Shown here in pieces: positions 1 to 6,807 of a stretch of DNA of 64,000 nt. The translations under genes were made by a program, and so were the position numbers. Numbering within the stretch: the stretch's first letter is position 1; each line of letters starts with the position of its first letter. Source of the DNA: Synechococcus sp. Tobar12-5m-g (GTDB lineage: Bacteria; Cyanobacteriota; Cyanobacteriia; PCC-6307; Cyanobiaceae); the NCBI RefSeq assembly GCF_024345415.1, contig NZ_JAGQBB010000013.1:1-64000 (forward strand). Reading direction: 5' to 3'. The notes beneath the pieces were generated by a model. It worked only from the letters and a program-made list of their open reading frames with translations. It had not been told where the DNA came from and searched no databases.

Positions 1-173
1 ATCTGTTGGCTCGTCAGTGGTGCCGGCATCACCAGGGCCATGCGCATCGGCCCCAGGGTCAGCAGCCCCGCTCCCAACCGGCCAACGAGCTTGTCGCCAA
101 CCGGTCAACCTGATTGTCGCCGGACAGGTGAGATTTAGATAACTTTGCGATAGAATTCATAGAGGTTGCATGA
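1..173. other. Window edge, no supported gene
   Basis: A short open stretch on the minus strand (about 1-100) could be the start of a gene running off the window, but it has no ribosome binding site and no recognisable motif. The rest, before the BrnT remnant, shows nothing I can name. Confidence 0.3.
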
Positions 174-308
174 TCCCTGTACTTCGTGGCTTTCGTGGAC
201 CGCTCAACGGTCAGAAGACTCATCAACCTTGGCAAAGCAAACCGTCGCGAAGTGAAGCACTATGTCAAAGAAACAGAAGAAAGCCTGCGTACTGATCCCA
301 ACTCCTGA
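174..308 (+). pseudogene. brnT: BrnT toxin remnant (C-terminal part)
   Basis: The frame reading LYFVAFVDRSTVRRLINL then GKANRREVKHYVKETEE matches the C-terminal half of BrnT ribonuclease toxins (DUF497), which typically end in R.ISARKA.RRE...Y. An in-frame stop at 171-173 cuts it off and no N-terminal half is visible upstream, so the toxin is truncated. Its 3' end overlaps the start of the brnA-like frame at 262, the usual toxin-first order of brnTA operons. Too short for a standard gene call; identification is by motif only. Confidence 0.6.
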
Positions 309-571
309 AGAGGATCAGGCGATTAATGCTGCTGCCTTGTCTGATCCTGATGCCCAGCCGCTTACCGATGAGCAGCTCCAGGCCATGGTCCCGCTTCGAT
401 TATTGAGAGGGTGCCTAAAGTCACCAGAAAAAGCAGTTGGTCTCTATCAGATATAGCCCTGAAGTTCTGCACTATTTCAAGAGCTTTGGCGTTGGCTGGC
501 AGGCCCGGATGGACGCTGCCCTCAAGGAGTACGTCACGAATCATCCTCTTCGTGATGCAGAGGAGGTCTAA
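262..571 (+). pseudogene. brnA: BrnA antitoxin, frameshifted
   Basis: The first frame (262-456) reads MSKKQKKACVLIPTPEEDQA and on to RGCLKSPEK, like the N-terminus of BrnA antitoxins. Near 430-440 the coding signal jumps frame and continues as QLVSIRYSPEVLHYFKSFG then VGWQARMDAALKEYV, which is the conserved BrnA DNA-binding segment, ending at the TAA at 569-571. One single-base indel therefore separates two halves of an otherwise full-length antitoxin. With the truncated toxin upstream the pair is probably dead; a sequencing error could explain the antitoxin frameshift but not the missing toxin half. Confidence 0.65.
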
Positions 572-1018
572 CGTTGGACTTAGTCGCTGCGCGGCAGATT
601 CAACAGTCCGTGAAAACTCTCATTGCTTCACTCTTTACTATTCCGATACTTCCACATTCGCAGTGAGCACCCTCACACCACGATCAGCTCAAAGCCAACG
701 ACAGTCTTCATGAAGCCATGGGGGCTATGGAGCAGGTACTCCTGCTTACCAGCCACGTCAATCATGAAGAAAACCTGAAAAACGGCCGGACTAATCTGCG
801 GTAGGCCCTGCCCCCGGAGCCCCAGAGTTGCGGGCATGTCCAACTGTGGATAAGATCGTGCGCATCCACGATCTTATCCATATTCGTTATGCTGTCTCTC
901 TAAATCGTCATTTCATTGCTTTCATCTATAGTGCCTATCAGCAGACAAGAAGATGTCCAATCCGATAAAGCAGCTACCATGAGTTTCATCTGTATAATCT
1001 AGTATTCAGGTATTGACG
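572..1018. other. Non-coding stretch with degraded coding fragments
   Basis: About 450 bases with no intact gene. Two short frames look like decayed coding DNA: 574-663 (LDLVAARQIQQSVKTLIASL, stopped at TGA) and a helical fragment before 803 (HEAMGAMEQVLLLTSHVNHE). Neither was assigned to a family. The last 120 bases before the lipoprotein are A+T-rich and may hold its promoter; no clear -10/-35 pair was chosen. Confidence 0.4.
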
Positions 1019-2011
1019 ATGAGAACAAGTTTCTTTAAAGCTAGTATCTGTATTCCCCTGGGAATAGGATTTTTGCTGGCAGCTTGTGATGGCTCTAGAA
1101 CAGCATCATCAGTTCAAGAACTACCAATATCTCAACAATCGATCCCCCCTACTACTCCCACATCGCCACCCATAGAAGCAGGCGTGAATATTCGTCCAAA
1201 AACTTTATCTGCCCAACTTCCACAAGATAAAACCAGTGCTGGGCAAACTAGATCGGATCAAAAGGGCATTGCTCAAGTTTGGGTTCCAGCAGGATGTTTT
1301 CAGATGGGGAGTGACCCTAAAAAAGATCCGCAAGCTCAGCCCAATGAACAACCTCAGCACGAAGCTTGCATCACAAAGGGCTTTTGGCTTGACCAGTATG
1401 AAGTTACGAATGCAGCTTTTCAACAGTTCATTGTGAATGGGGGCTACACGAAACGCGAACTTTGGTCTGATGCAGGCTGGAAATGGAAAGGAAATCGCAC
1501 TCAACCTGAAGATATTGAAGATTTTACAGCTCCGCAGCAACCCCGTGTCGGTATCAACTGGTACGAAGCAGAAGCTTATGCAAAATGGCGGGGCGGGCGA
1601 TTGCCAACTGAAGCGGAATGGGAATACGCGGCACGTGGAGCTACAGGAACGATCTATCCTTGGGGAGATTTTTATCAGATTGGATGGGCAAACGTTAACG
1701 AAACCAGTGTTGGTGGGCAATTGCGAGGTAAAACTTTACCCGTAGGTAGTTTCCCAAATAGCAGGAGCTGGGTTGGAGCTTTCGATATGGCTGGAAATGT
1801 TTGGGAATGGACCTCGAGTTGGTACGCCGCAAATTACTACCAACAGCGCGTAAAGAACGATCCGGTTGGAGCCGAACGTGGAGAGCTACGAGTTGCTCGG
1901 GGCAGTTCCTGGTATCTGGATCCATCCAATGCTCGCTCTGTAACTCGTCGCGATCGCCCTTTTGTTTTAGAAACAGTTTCTGGCATCCGAGTTGTGAGTC
2001 CAATTCAGTAA
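1019..2011 (+). CDS. Lipoprotein with FGE-sulfatase (SUMF1/PvdO-like) domain
   Basis: 330 residues. Residues 1-23 form a lipoprotein signal ending in a lipobox LLAAC (Cys23), so it is likely anchored to a membrane. After a Pro/Thr-rich linker comes a formylglycine-generating-enzyme-type fold: CFQMGSDPKKDPQAQPNEQP, FWLDQYEVTNAAFQQFI, RLPTEAEWEYAARG, GNVWEWTSSWY and RVARGSSWYLDP. The paired cysteines that make true FGE catalytic are absent (the RVARGSSW segment has none), so sulfatase activation is unlikely; many such domains have ligand-binding or other oxidase roles. ATG 1019 was preferred to TTG 1013. A+T-rich codon use differs from the chromosome, suggesting transfer from another cyanobacterium. 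Confidence 0.85.
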   Translation: MRTSFFKASICIPLGIGFLLAACDGSRTASSVQELPISQQSIPPTTPTSPPIEAGVNIRPKTLSAQLPQDKTSAGQTRSDQKGIAQVWVPAGCFQMGSDPKKDPQAQPNEQPQHEACITKGFWLDQYEVTNAAFQQFIVNGGYTKRELWSDAGWKWKGNRTQPEDIEDFTAPQQPRVGINWYEAEAYAKWRGGRLPTEAEWEYAARGATGTIYPWGDFYQIGWANVNETSVGGQLRGKTLPVGSFPNSRSWVGAFDMAGNVWEWTSSWYAANYYQQRVKNDPVGAERGELRVARGSSWYLDPSNARSVTRRDRPFVLETVSGIRVVSPIQ

Positions 2012-2203
2012 TCAAATAAAATTTCACATCACAAACTTGCAAGAGCATAACAATGCCCATGCACACCGACCGTTCAAAGGTTATTTATGAGTATCCAAAG
2101 CTATCTGCGGCGGGTCGGTGATGGGGCAACGTAAGAAGGATCAGAGGAAAGCCGCAAGGGCCGCCGTCTTGACGTCCTGACGTCAAAGCGCTAATGTTGA
2201 CGA

Positions 2204-2434
2204 ATGGATGAGAGGAAACGGGCCACTATCTACTTCGACGCCGATGTTCATCGTGCACTGCGCCTAAGAGCTGCTGCATGTAACCGCTCAATATCGGACA
2301 TGGTAAATGAAGCAGTGCGCATGACATTGGCCGAAGATGCTGATGATTTGAGAGATGCTGACGAGAGGCAAGCTGAGCCAAGCTCTAGCTTTGAAGAGTT
2401 TGTCACAAGCCTAAGAGATAGTGGCCGAATATAG
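2204..2434 (+). CDS. Ribbon-helix-helix antitoxin
   Basis: 76 residues. The N-terminus RATIYFDADVHRALRLRAAA followed by NRSISDMVNEAVRMTL is a classic ribbon-helix-helix (CopG/Arc-type) DNA-binding fold: one beta strand, then two helices. The acidic tail (DADDLRDADE and on to FEEFVTSLRDSGRI) is the expected toxin-neutralising extension. It overlaps the downstream RelE-type toxin by 14 bases, the standard antitoxin-toxin arrangement, and such antitoxins usually repress their own operon. The pair sits in the accessory patch. Confidence 0.8.
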   Translation: MDERKRATIYFDADVHRALRLRAAACNRSISDMVNEAVRMTLAEDADDLRDADERQAEPSSSFEEFVTSLRDSGRI

Positions 2435-2684
2435 CCTCTCAATTAAGCCATCAGCCGCTAAAGAACTACAGGCGCTATCAGACAAGACGACGTTAGCAAG
2501 ATTGATTGAGAAGATTAAATCACTGGCAACTCAACCTCGGCCATTAGGGTCTGAAAAGCTAGCGGGCAGGCCGAACCTTTATCGTGTCCGTCAAGGGAAA
2601 TATCGGGTCATTTACTTCATCGATGATCAGTCGCTTGTTGTCGACGTTGTTAAGGTTGGCCACAGAAGAGATGTCTACCGATGA
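2421..2684 (+). CDS. RelE/ParE-family toxin
   Basis: 87 residues, full length for the family. YSLSIKPSAAKELQALSD, then RPLGSEKLAGRPNLYRVRQG and KYRVIYFIDDQSLVVDVV followed by KVGHRRDVYR match RelE-type toxins: the basic R.G.YRV.Y segment and the terminal GHR..VYR are the hallmark. Members cleave mRNA on the ribosome or poison gyrase (ParE); this sequence is closer to RelE. Starts at GTG 2421, inside the antitoxin gene, so translation is likely coupled. Confidence 0.85.
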   Translation: MAEYSLSIKPSAAKELQALSDKTTLARLIEKIKSLATQPRPLGSEKLAGRPNLYRVRQGKYRVIYFIDDQSLVVDVVKVGHRRDVYR

Positions 2685-3072
2685 GTGGACCTTCTGACAT
2701 CAAGATACAGAAGGCGGGAGAGGCGGAAATCGGCAATGCCCAAGTTCGCTCGCCCGCTTCTGATCTGGATCGTTTAGCAAGCTCTAGCCATCCTTTCGCA
2801 CCATCCTTCCAACCAACCCCTCGCAACAAACCACTCCCTTCATTCCTCCCACGAGCCGCCCTAGGATTGATGGACAGTTGGCTGTTGGGGCACTCTTCCG
2901 TCTCGTTCATCACCGCCGGTGCATTGGTCTGCCCGTGTGGCGATCGATTCGTGGCTGCCAGCTCCGCAGTTCAGCCAAGCCCTGCTCCTTGAGACCCGTG
3001 CACCCCGCATGAGGCCGGACCGCTGGACCCTGGCGTGATGGCTGCCCTCAGGGCTCAGGGGCTGCTCCGGCC
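2685..3072. other. Intergenic, nothing recognised
   Basis: Nearly 390 bases between the toxin gene and a short lipoprotein-like frame. Plus-strand (2681-2992) and minus-strand (2650-2913) frames exist but both are low-complexity and lack motifs or ribosome binding sites. Base composition shifts here from the A+T-richer patch to the G+C-rich chromosome, so this may be the edge of the accessory patch. Confidence 0.4.
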
Positions 3073-3268
3073 ATGATCAACCGCTTCGGCTGTGCCTGCT
3101 TGCCCCTGTTGGGCGCGCTGGTTGCGGGATGCTCCCCTGCCCAGCAGCCGCCCCTCCAGGGGCCAGGGCTCGCCCCTCCTGGTCCCCATGGAGCGGGCCC
3201 GCAAGGCAGCCGCTGAGGTGGAGGCCAAGCAGCAGCAGGAGAAGGCGGTGATGGAAGCAGGCCGCTGA
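3073..3268 (+). pseudogene. Small lipoprotein, apparent frameshift
   Basis: From ATG 3073 the frame reads MINRFGCACLPLLGALVAGC, a lipoprotein signal with lipobox LVAGC (Cys20), and ends at 3216 in low-complexity Pro/Gly. The neighbouring frame reads MERARKAAAEVEAKQQQEKA then VMEAGR to the TGA at 3266-3268, a charged helix typical of the second half of small cyanobacterial lipoproteins. One indel around 3165-3185 would join both into about 64 residues. Either a recently broken gene, a sequencing error, or a 47-residue lipoprotein in the first frame only. Confidence 0.4.
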
Positions 3269-3269
3269 A

Positions 3270-3686
3270 TCAGCTCCCGCCCGCCTCCCGCTGCCGCTCG
3301 CAGGGGAACGTCTCGATCGTCCCCCTGCTGCGCTGGAACCGGGGCCGCTGGGGATCCTCCAGGCTCCACCACCACTGGCCGTCGGTGTAGCTGGGCGCCC
3401 CGGCGTTGTTGGTGCGCGGCAGCTGCAGCGACACCCCCCGCCAGCGCAACACCACGAACGCCCCCGGCACTGTGCCGGCCGCCTGGTTGGGAATGCCCAC
3501 CGCATCCACCGCCCCGTTGTTCGCCAGGGCCTCCAGGGGGTCGCCGCCACAGATGTAGGAGCTGGTGGTGGCCGCGAAGGCAGGGGAAACCAGGTTGATT
3601 CCGGCGGGGATCAACCCGAGCGGCACGACCGTCAGCAGCGCCAGCAGCATCAGCCGCCACACCCAGCCAGCCGCTCGCAGCCCCAT
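3270..3686 (-). CDS. Secreted protein resembling MliC lysozyme inhibitors
   Basis: 138 residues. MGLRAAGWVWRLMLLALLTV and the following hydrophobic stretch to AFA form a signal peptide. The mature part begins with YICGGDPLEALA, continues with VVLRWRGVSLQLPRTNNAG then APSYTDGQWWWSLEDPQ, and ends with a lone late cysteine (FPCERQ). This order (Y.C near the start, L-strand, sGarYsdg.w.w, late Cys) resembles MliC/PliC periplasmic lysozyme inhibitors. The match is by eye and weak in the middle, so function is tentative. The frame is open further upstream (to 4793) but that part is antisense to the SWIM gene; ATG 3686 fits the signal peptide. Confidence 0.65.
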   Translation of the reverse strand: MGLRAAGWVWRLMLLALLTVVPLGLIPAGINLVSPAFAATTSSYICGGDPLEALANNGAVDAVGIPNQAAGTVPGAFVVLRWRGVSLQLPRTNNAGAPSYTDGQWWWSLEDPQRPRFQRSRGTIETFPCERQREAGGS

Positions 3687-3761
3687 GTCCCGTTTCCCCT
3701 CCGTTTGCCCCCATCCTGGGCGCAAACCAAGGCTGCTGCAGCCCAGGCCTACCCTGCTGCC

Positions 3762-4637
3762 ATGACCGGCTCCTCCCTCTCCCCGATCACCACCCAGCTC
3801 GGCCAGCTGGGTCTGGGCCAGCAGCCCTGGTGGGTGGAGCAGTGGATGGAGCTGATCAACTCCTACCGCTACAAGAAACGGCTGGAGCGCGCCTGGGACT
3901 ATGCCCGCTCCGGCAATGTGCTCTCGATCCGCTTCGAGGGGCGGCGGGTGCACGCCCGCGTCCAGGGCACCGAGGCGGAGCCCTACAAGGTGAAGCTCTG
4001 GCTCGACACGCTCACCGACGAAGACTGGGGCTTCGTGCTCGAGGCGCTGGGCCAGAAGGCCCGCTGGTCGGCCCAGCTGCTGGCCGGTGTGATGCCCCAG
4101 GACATCGAGCGCGCCTTCGCCGCCAGCGGCAAACGCCTGTTCCCGTTCAAGTTGCAGGAGGTGCGCAGCGAGTGCTCCTGCCCCGACAAGGCCAACCCTT
4201 GCAAGCACATCAGTGCCGTCTACTTCCTGATGGGGGATCGCTTCAGCGAAGACCCCTTCGTGCTGTTCCAGTTGCGCGGCCGCAGCCGCGGCCAGTTGCT
4301 GGCCGATCTGGCGGTGCAACGGCGCGAACTGCTGGCCAGCCGCGCCGCCGCCGCCCGGGCCGATCAACCGGCTGGCGGCCCTGCTCCGCATCCGGTTCAT
4401 GGCGCCATCACCGATCCGAGCCGCTGGTGGACCTACGCCGCCGCCCTCGACCCCGATCTGGTCGTGATCACCCCGGCCATGGAGGGTGAAACGGGCCTGG
4501 ATGAAGCCGGCGACCTGCCCCTGGCCGCAGAACCCCGCTTCCCGGAGGCCAACCGGCTGTTCATCGAGCAGCTCAAGGCCCAGGGGATGGAGATGGGGCA
4601 GTTGGCGATGGCCCAGGCCATGGGTGCCGGCTCCTGA
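3762..4637 (+). CDS. SWIM zinc-finger protein
   Basis: 291 residues. A SWIM zinc finger, CxCx6CxH, is at residues 138-149 (CSCPDKANPCKH). Upstream residues (YKKRLERAWDYARSGNVLSI and following RFEGRRVHARVQG) form the usual beta-rich N-terminal half of bacterial SWIM proteins. SWIM domains bind DNA or protein; bacterial stand-alone members are often encoded near SNF2 helicases, and one lies at the far end of this window (60.2-63.3 kb), though not adjacent. ATG 3762 was chosen over TTG 3705 because the extra 19 residues are unlike the family. The end overlaps the next gene. Confidence 0.8.
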   Translation: MTGSSLSPITTQLGQLGLGQQPWWVEQWMELINSYRYKKRLERAWDYARSGNVLSIRFEGRRVHARVQGTEAEPYKVKLWLDTLTDEDWGFVLEALGQKARWSAQLLAGVMPQDIERAFAASGKRLFPFKLQEVRSECSCPDKANPCKHISAVYFLMGDRFSEDPFVLFQLRGRSRGQLLADLAVQRRELLASRAAAARADQPAGGPAPHPVHGAITDPSRWWTYAAALDPDLVVITPAMEGETGLDEAGDLPLAAEPRFPEANRLFIEQLKAQGMEMGQLAMAQAMGAGS

Positions 4638-5115
4638 GCCGTTGCCACCGGAAGCCCCCTGGCTGAGCCCTGCCGCGGTGGGCCTTGCCGTTGAGTTGCT
4701 GCAATCGCACCGGAGCCTGTTTGGCCGGCCCCTGATCGCCTGCCGAAGCCCCGACCCGCGCCAGCTTGCCCAGGAACTCTTCAACGCCCCCACCGTGGTG
4801 CTGGCCCACGACGGCGGCGCCGATCCACGCCTGATCTATGCCAATGCCGCCGCCCTGCGCCTCTGGCGCCGCCCCTGGAGCGCGATGGTGGGCATGCCGT
4901 CGCGGCTCACGGCCGAGCCCGGTGAGCGTCAGGCGCGGGCGCAGATGCTGAACGACGCGCTCCGCCAGCAGGCGATCCGTGGCTACACGGGCATCCGCGT
5001 TGACAGCGCCGGCCGCCGCTTCGAGATCGAGAACGCTCGCCTCTGGAGCCTGCCCGCCCTCCACGGCCATGGTGTCGGCCAGGCCGCCGCCTTTTCCAGC
5101 TGGGCCTGGCTCTGA
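4624..5115 (+). CDS. MEKHLA domain protein
   Basis: About 163 residues if started at GTG 4624, which overlaps the SWIM stop and suggests translational coupling; TTG 4642 is an alternative. LAQELFNAPTVVLAHDGGAD followed by PRLIYANAAALRLW then MVGMPSRLTAEPGERQAR and GYTGIRVDSAGRRFEIENAR match the MEKHLA domain, a PAS-related fold found in plant HD-ZIP III factors and as short stand-alone proteins in cyanobacteria. The PAS-like N.A..LW core is visible. Ligand and role are unknown; a redox or small-molecule sensing role is inference. Confidence 0.75.
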   Translation: MPAPEPLPPEAPWLSPAAVGLAVELLQSHRSLFGRPLIACRSPDPRQLAQELFNAPTVVLAHDGGADPRLIYANAAALRLWRRPWSAMVGMPSRLTAEPGERQARAQMLNDALRQQAIRGYTGIRVDSAGRRFEIENARLWSLPALHGHGVGQAAAFSSWAWL

Positions 5116-5247
5116 GCGCCCCTGGCCTTCACCGGATCGGTTCTCCCCACCGAAGGGTGGTGGCGACCGAATCAGGGGAGGAGCGCCGTACCGAAGGGGT
5201 CGGTTCTTGCGCTGTTGGATCCTATCCAAGCCGGTCAATCTGATTTC

Positions 5248-5268
5248 ACGGGCGAGACGATCGCCCGT
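5248..5268. repeat. Inverted repeat upstream of hsp20
   Basis: ACGGGCGA (5248-5255), five-base spacer, TCGCCCGT (5261-5268): a perfect 8-bp inverted repeat about 80 bases before the hsp20 start. It is not the CIRCE element. It could be a repressor operator or, if transcribed, a stable hairpin in the leader. Confidence 0.5.
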
Positions 5269-5301
5269 CCATTCCCATCACGGCTTCCTGCCAACGAACG
5301 A

Positions 5302-5340
5302 CAGAAGCTGACGATCCACACCTCAGCCAACTTCTGGAGG
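5302..5340 (+). promoter_or_regulatory. Possible RNA thermometer hairpin at hsp20 RBS
   Basis: CAGAAG (5302-5307) can pair with CTTCTG (5331-5336) and CTGA (5308-5311) with TCAG (5323-5326), leaving a CCAA bulge and an 11-base loop. The outer stem ends inside the Shine-Dalgarno GGAGG (5336-5340), 8 bases before ATG 5349. A weak bulged stem abutting the ribosome site of a small heat-shock gene is the layout of simple cyanobacterial thermosensors such as that of Synechocystis hsp17. Pairing is seen; thermosensing is inferred. Confidence 0.4.
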
Positions 5341-5348
5341 ACCCCACC

Positions 5349-5804
5349 ATGCTGACCCTGCGCCAATCCCCCTTCGATCTGTTCGAGCGTCTTGAGCAGC
5401 AAGTGCTCAACGCCGAGCGGGTGCCCGCCGCCGAAGTGCACGAGAACGACCAGGCCTACACCATTGTTCTTGAGCTTCCCGGCGTCGACAAGGAGTCGAT
5501 CGAGGTCAAGGCCACCGATCGCACCCTGCTGATCAGCGCCCAGCGCCGGAGCGAATCCCATGCCTCCGCCTCGGCCCAGGACCAAGCCAATGGCGGCGAA
5601 GCCAAAGGCGAAGTCGCCAAGGTGACGCCCCGCCCGGCCCCGATCCACAGTGAGTTCCGTTACGGCACCTGGAGCCGCAGCTTCACCTTCCCCGGTGGCC
5701 TCCAGCGTGATGGTCTCGAGGCTCACTTCCGCGACGGCCTGCTCACCGTCACCGCGCCGAAGGCCCAGACGCTCACCACGGTGAACGTCAAGGTGGAAAG
5801 CTGA
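5349..5804 (+). CDS. Hsp20 / alpha-crystallin small heat shock protein
   Basis: 151 residues, normal length. The alpha-crystallin domain runs from about residue 30 (VHENDQAYTIVLELPGVDKE then SIEVKATDRTLLISAQRR) to residue 140, ending with FRDGLLTVTAPKAQ, the conserved G.L.v..PK segment; the N-terminal arm (LTLRQSPFDLFERLEQQVLN) is typical of class A cyanobacterial HspA. These cytosolic proteins form oligomers that hold unfolding proteins and stabilise thylakoid membranes. Strong RBS GGAGG 8 bases upstream, a possible thermosensor hairpin in the leader, and an intrinsic terminator downstream make it a single-gene unit. Confidence 0.95.
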   Translation: MLTLRQSPFDLFERLEQQVLNAERVPAAEVHENDQAYTIVLELPGVDKESIEVKATDRTLLISAQRRSESHASASAQDQANGGEAKGEVAKVTPRPAPIHSEFRYGTWSRSFTFPGGLQRDGLEAHFRDGLLTVTAPKAQTLTTVNVKVES

Positions 5805-5842
5805 TCGTTAGCAACGACCCTGACGAACGAGAATCGAGGACA

Positions 5843-5869
5843 GCCCTGGCCTTTCGGCCGGGGCTTTTT
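5843..5869 (+). terminator. Intrinsic terminator of hsp20
   Basis: GCCCTGGCC (5843-5851), loop TTTC, GGCCGGGGC (5856-5864), then TTTTT. A nine-pair stem with one G-T wobble followed by a T run, 38 bases after the hsp20 stop and before the convergent nrtD. Confidence 0.85.
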
Positions 5870-5906
5870 CATGCCCTCAGCCAGCGCGTCGCGCTGAGAA
5901 CCGGCC

Positions 5907-6746
5907 TCACTCCGTGTCGTCGTGGGCGAAGCGGCTGTAGAGGAAATCGAGGGCCTGGTTGCGCAGATCGTAGTAGAGGGGATCCTCCATGATCTCCTCG
6001 CGGTTGCGGGGGCGAGGGAAGGTGATGTCGAGGATTTCGCCGATCTTGGCGGCCGGTCCGTTGGTCATCATCACGAGGCGATCGGCGAGGAACAGGGCCT
6101 CATCGATGTCGTGGGTGATCATCAGCACGGTGCACTTCTGGGTGTTCCAGATGGTGAGCAACTCCTCCTGCAGTTCCTCCTTGGTGATCGCGTCGAGGGC
6201 CCCGAACGGTTCATCCAGGATCAGCACCTCGGGGCGGATTGCCAGGGCCCGGGCGATCGCCACCCGCTGCTTCATGCCACCGGAGAGCTGGGGGATCTTC
6301 TTGTCGGCCGCCTCGGTGAGCCCCACCATGGCGAGGTGCTCGCGGGTGATCTCGCGCTTCTCGCGCTCCGGCAGATCCGGTTTCACCGAATCGATCGCCA
6401 GATACACGTTCTCGTAGGCGCTGAACCAGGGCAGCAGGGCGTAGCCCTGGAACACCACCATGCGGTCGGGGCCGGGCTTGGTGATCGCGCTGCCGTGCAG
6501 CACCACGCGGCCATCACTGGGGGTGGCGAAGCCCGAGACCATGTTGAGCAGGGTGGATTTTCCGCAACCGGAGTGGCCGATCACGCACATGAACTCGCTT
6601 TCGTTCACGCTCAGGTCGATGCCGTCGAGCACCGGGTAGGGCCCCTTGGCGGTGGGGTACACCTTGCTGACGTTCTCGAAGCGCAGGAAGGCTTCGGCCG
6701 GGGGTGCGGCGAGCCCCGGCAGGGGCGGCTGGATCAGGGTGGACAT
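5907..6746 (-). CDS. nrtD: Nitrate ABC transporter ATP-binding protein NrtD
   Basis: 279 residues. One ABC ATPase domain: Walker A GHSGCGKST at 57-65, signature LSGGMKQ at 154-160, Walker B LILDEP followed by FGALD near 175-185, H-loop LMITHDIDEA. It drives ATP-powered nitrate/nitrite import with NrtB and NrtC on the cytoplasmic side. MSTLIQPPLPG at 6746 was taken as the start; the frame is open further upstream but that part lies antisense-like over the nrtC tail. Last gene of nrtABCD, 61 bases after nrtC. Confidence 0.95.
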   Translation of the reverse strand: MSTLIQPPLPGLAAPPAEAFLRFENVSKVYPTAKGPYPVLDGIDLSVNESEFMCVIGHSGCGKSTLLNMVSGFATPSDGRVVLHGSAITKPGPDRMVVFQGYALLPWFSAYENVYLAIDSVKPDLPEREKREITREHLAMVGLTEAADKKIPQLSGGMKQRVAIARALAIRPEVLILDEPFGALDAITKEELQEELLTIWNTQKCTVLMITHDIDEALFLADRLVMMTNGPAAKIGEILDITFPRPRNREEIMEDPLYYDLRNQALDFLYSRFAHDDTE

Positions 6747-6807
6747 GGGCACGTGCGGGGGTGGGCTGACGAGACGGGTGGGAAGCAGGCCGTGACGGGG
6801 TGGGGTC

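Noticed and set aside
2681-2992. 103-residue plus-strand frame after the toxin gene
   Set aside because: Low-complexity Ser/Pro sequence without homology, ribosome site or conserved motif.
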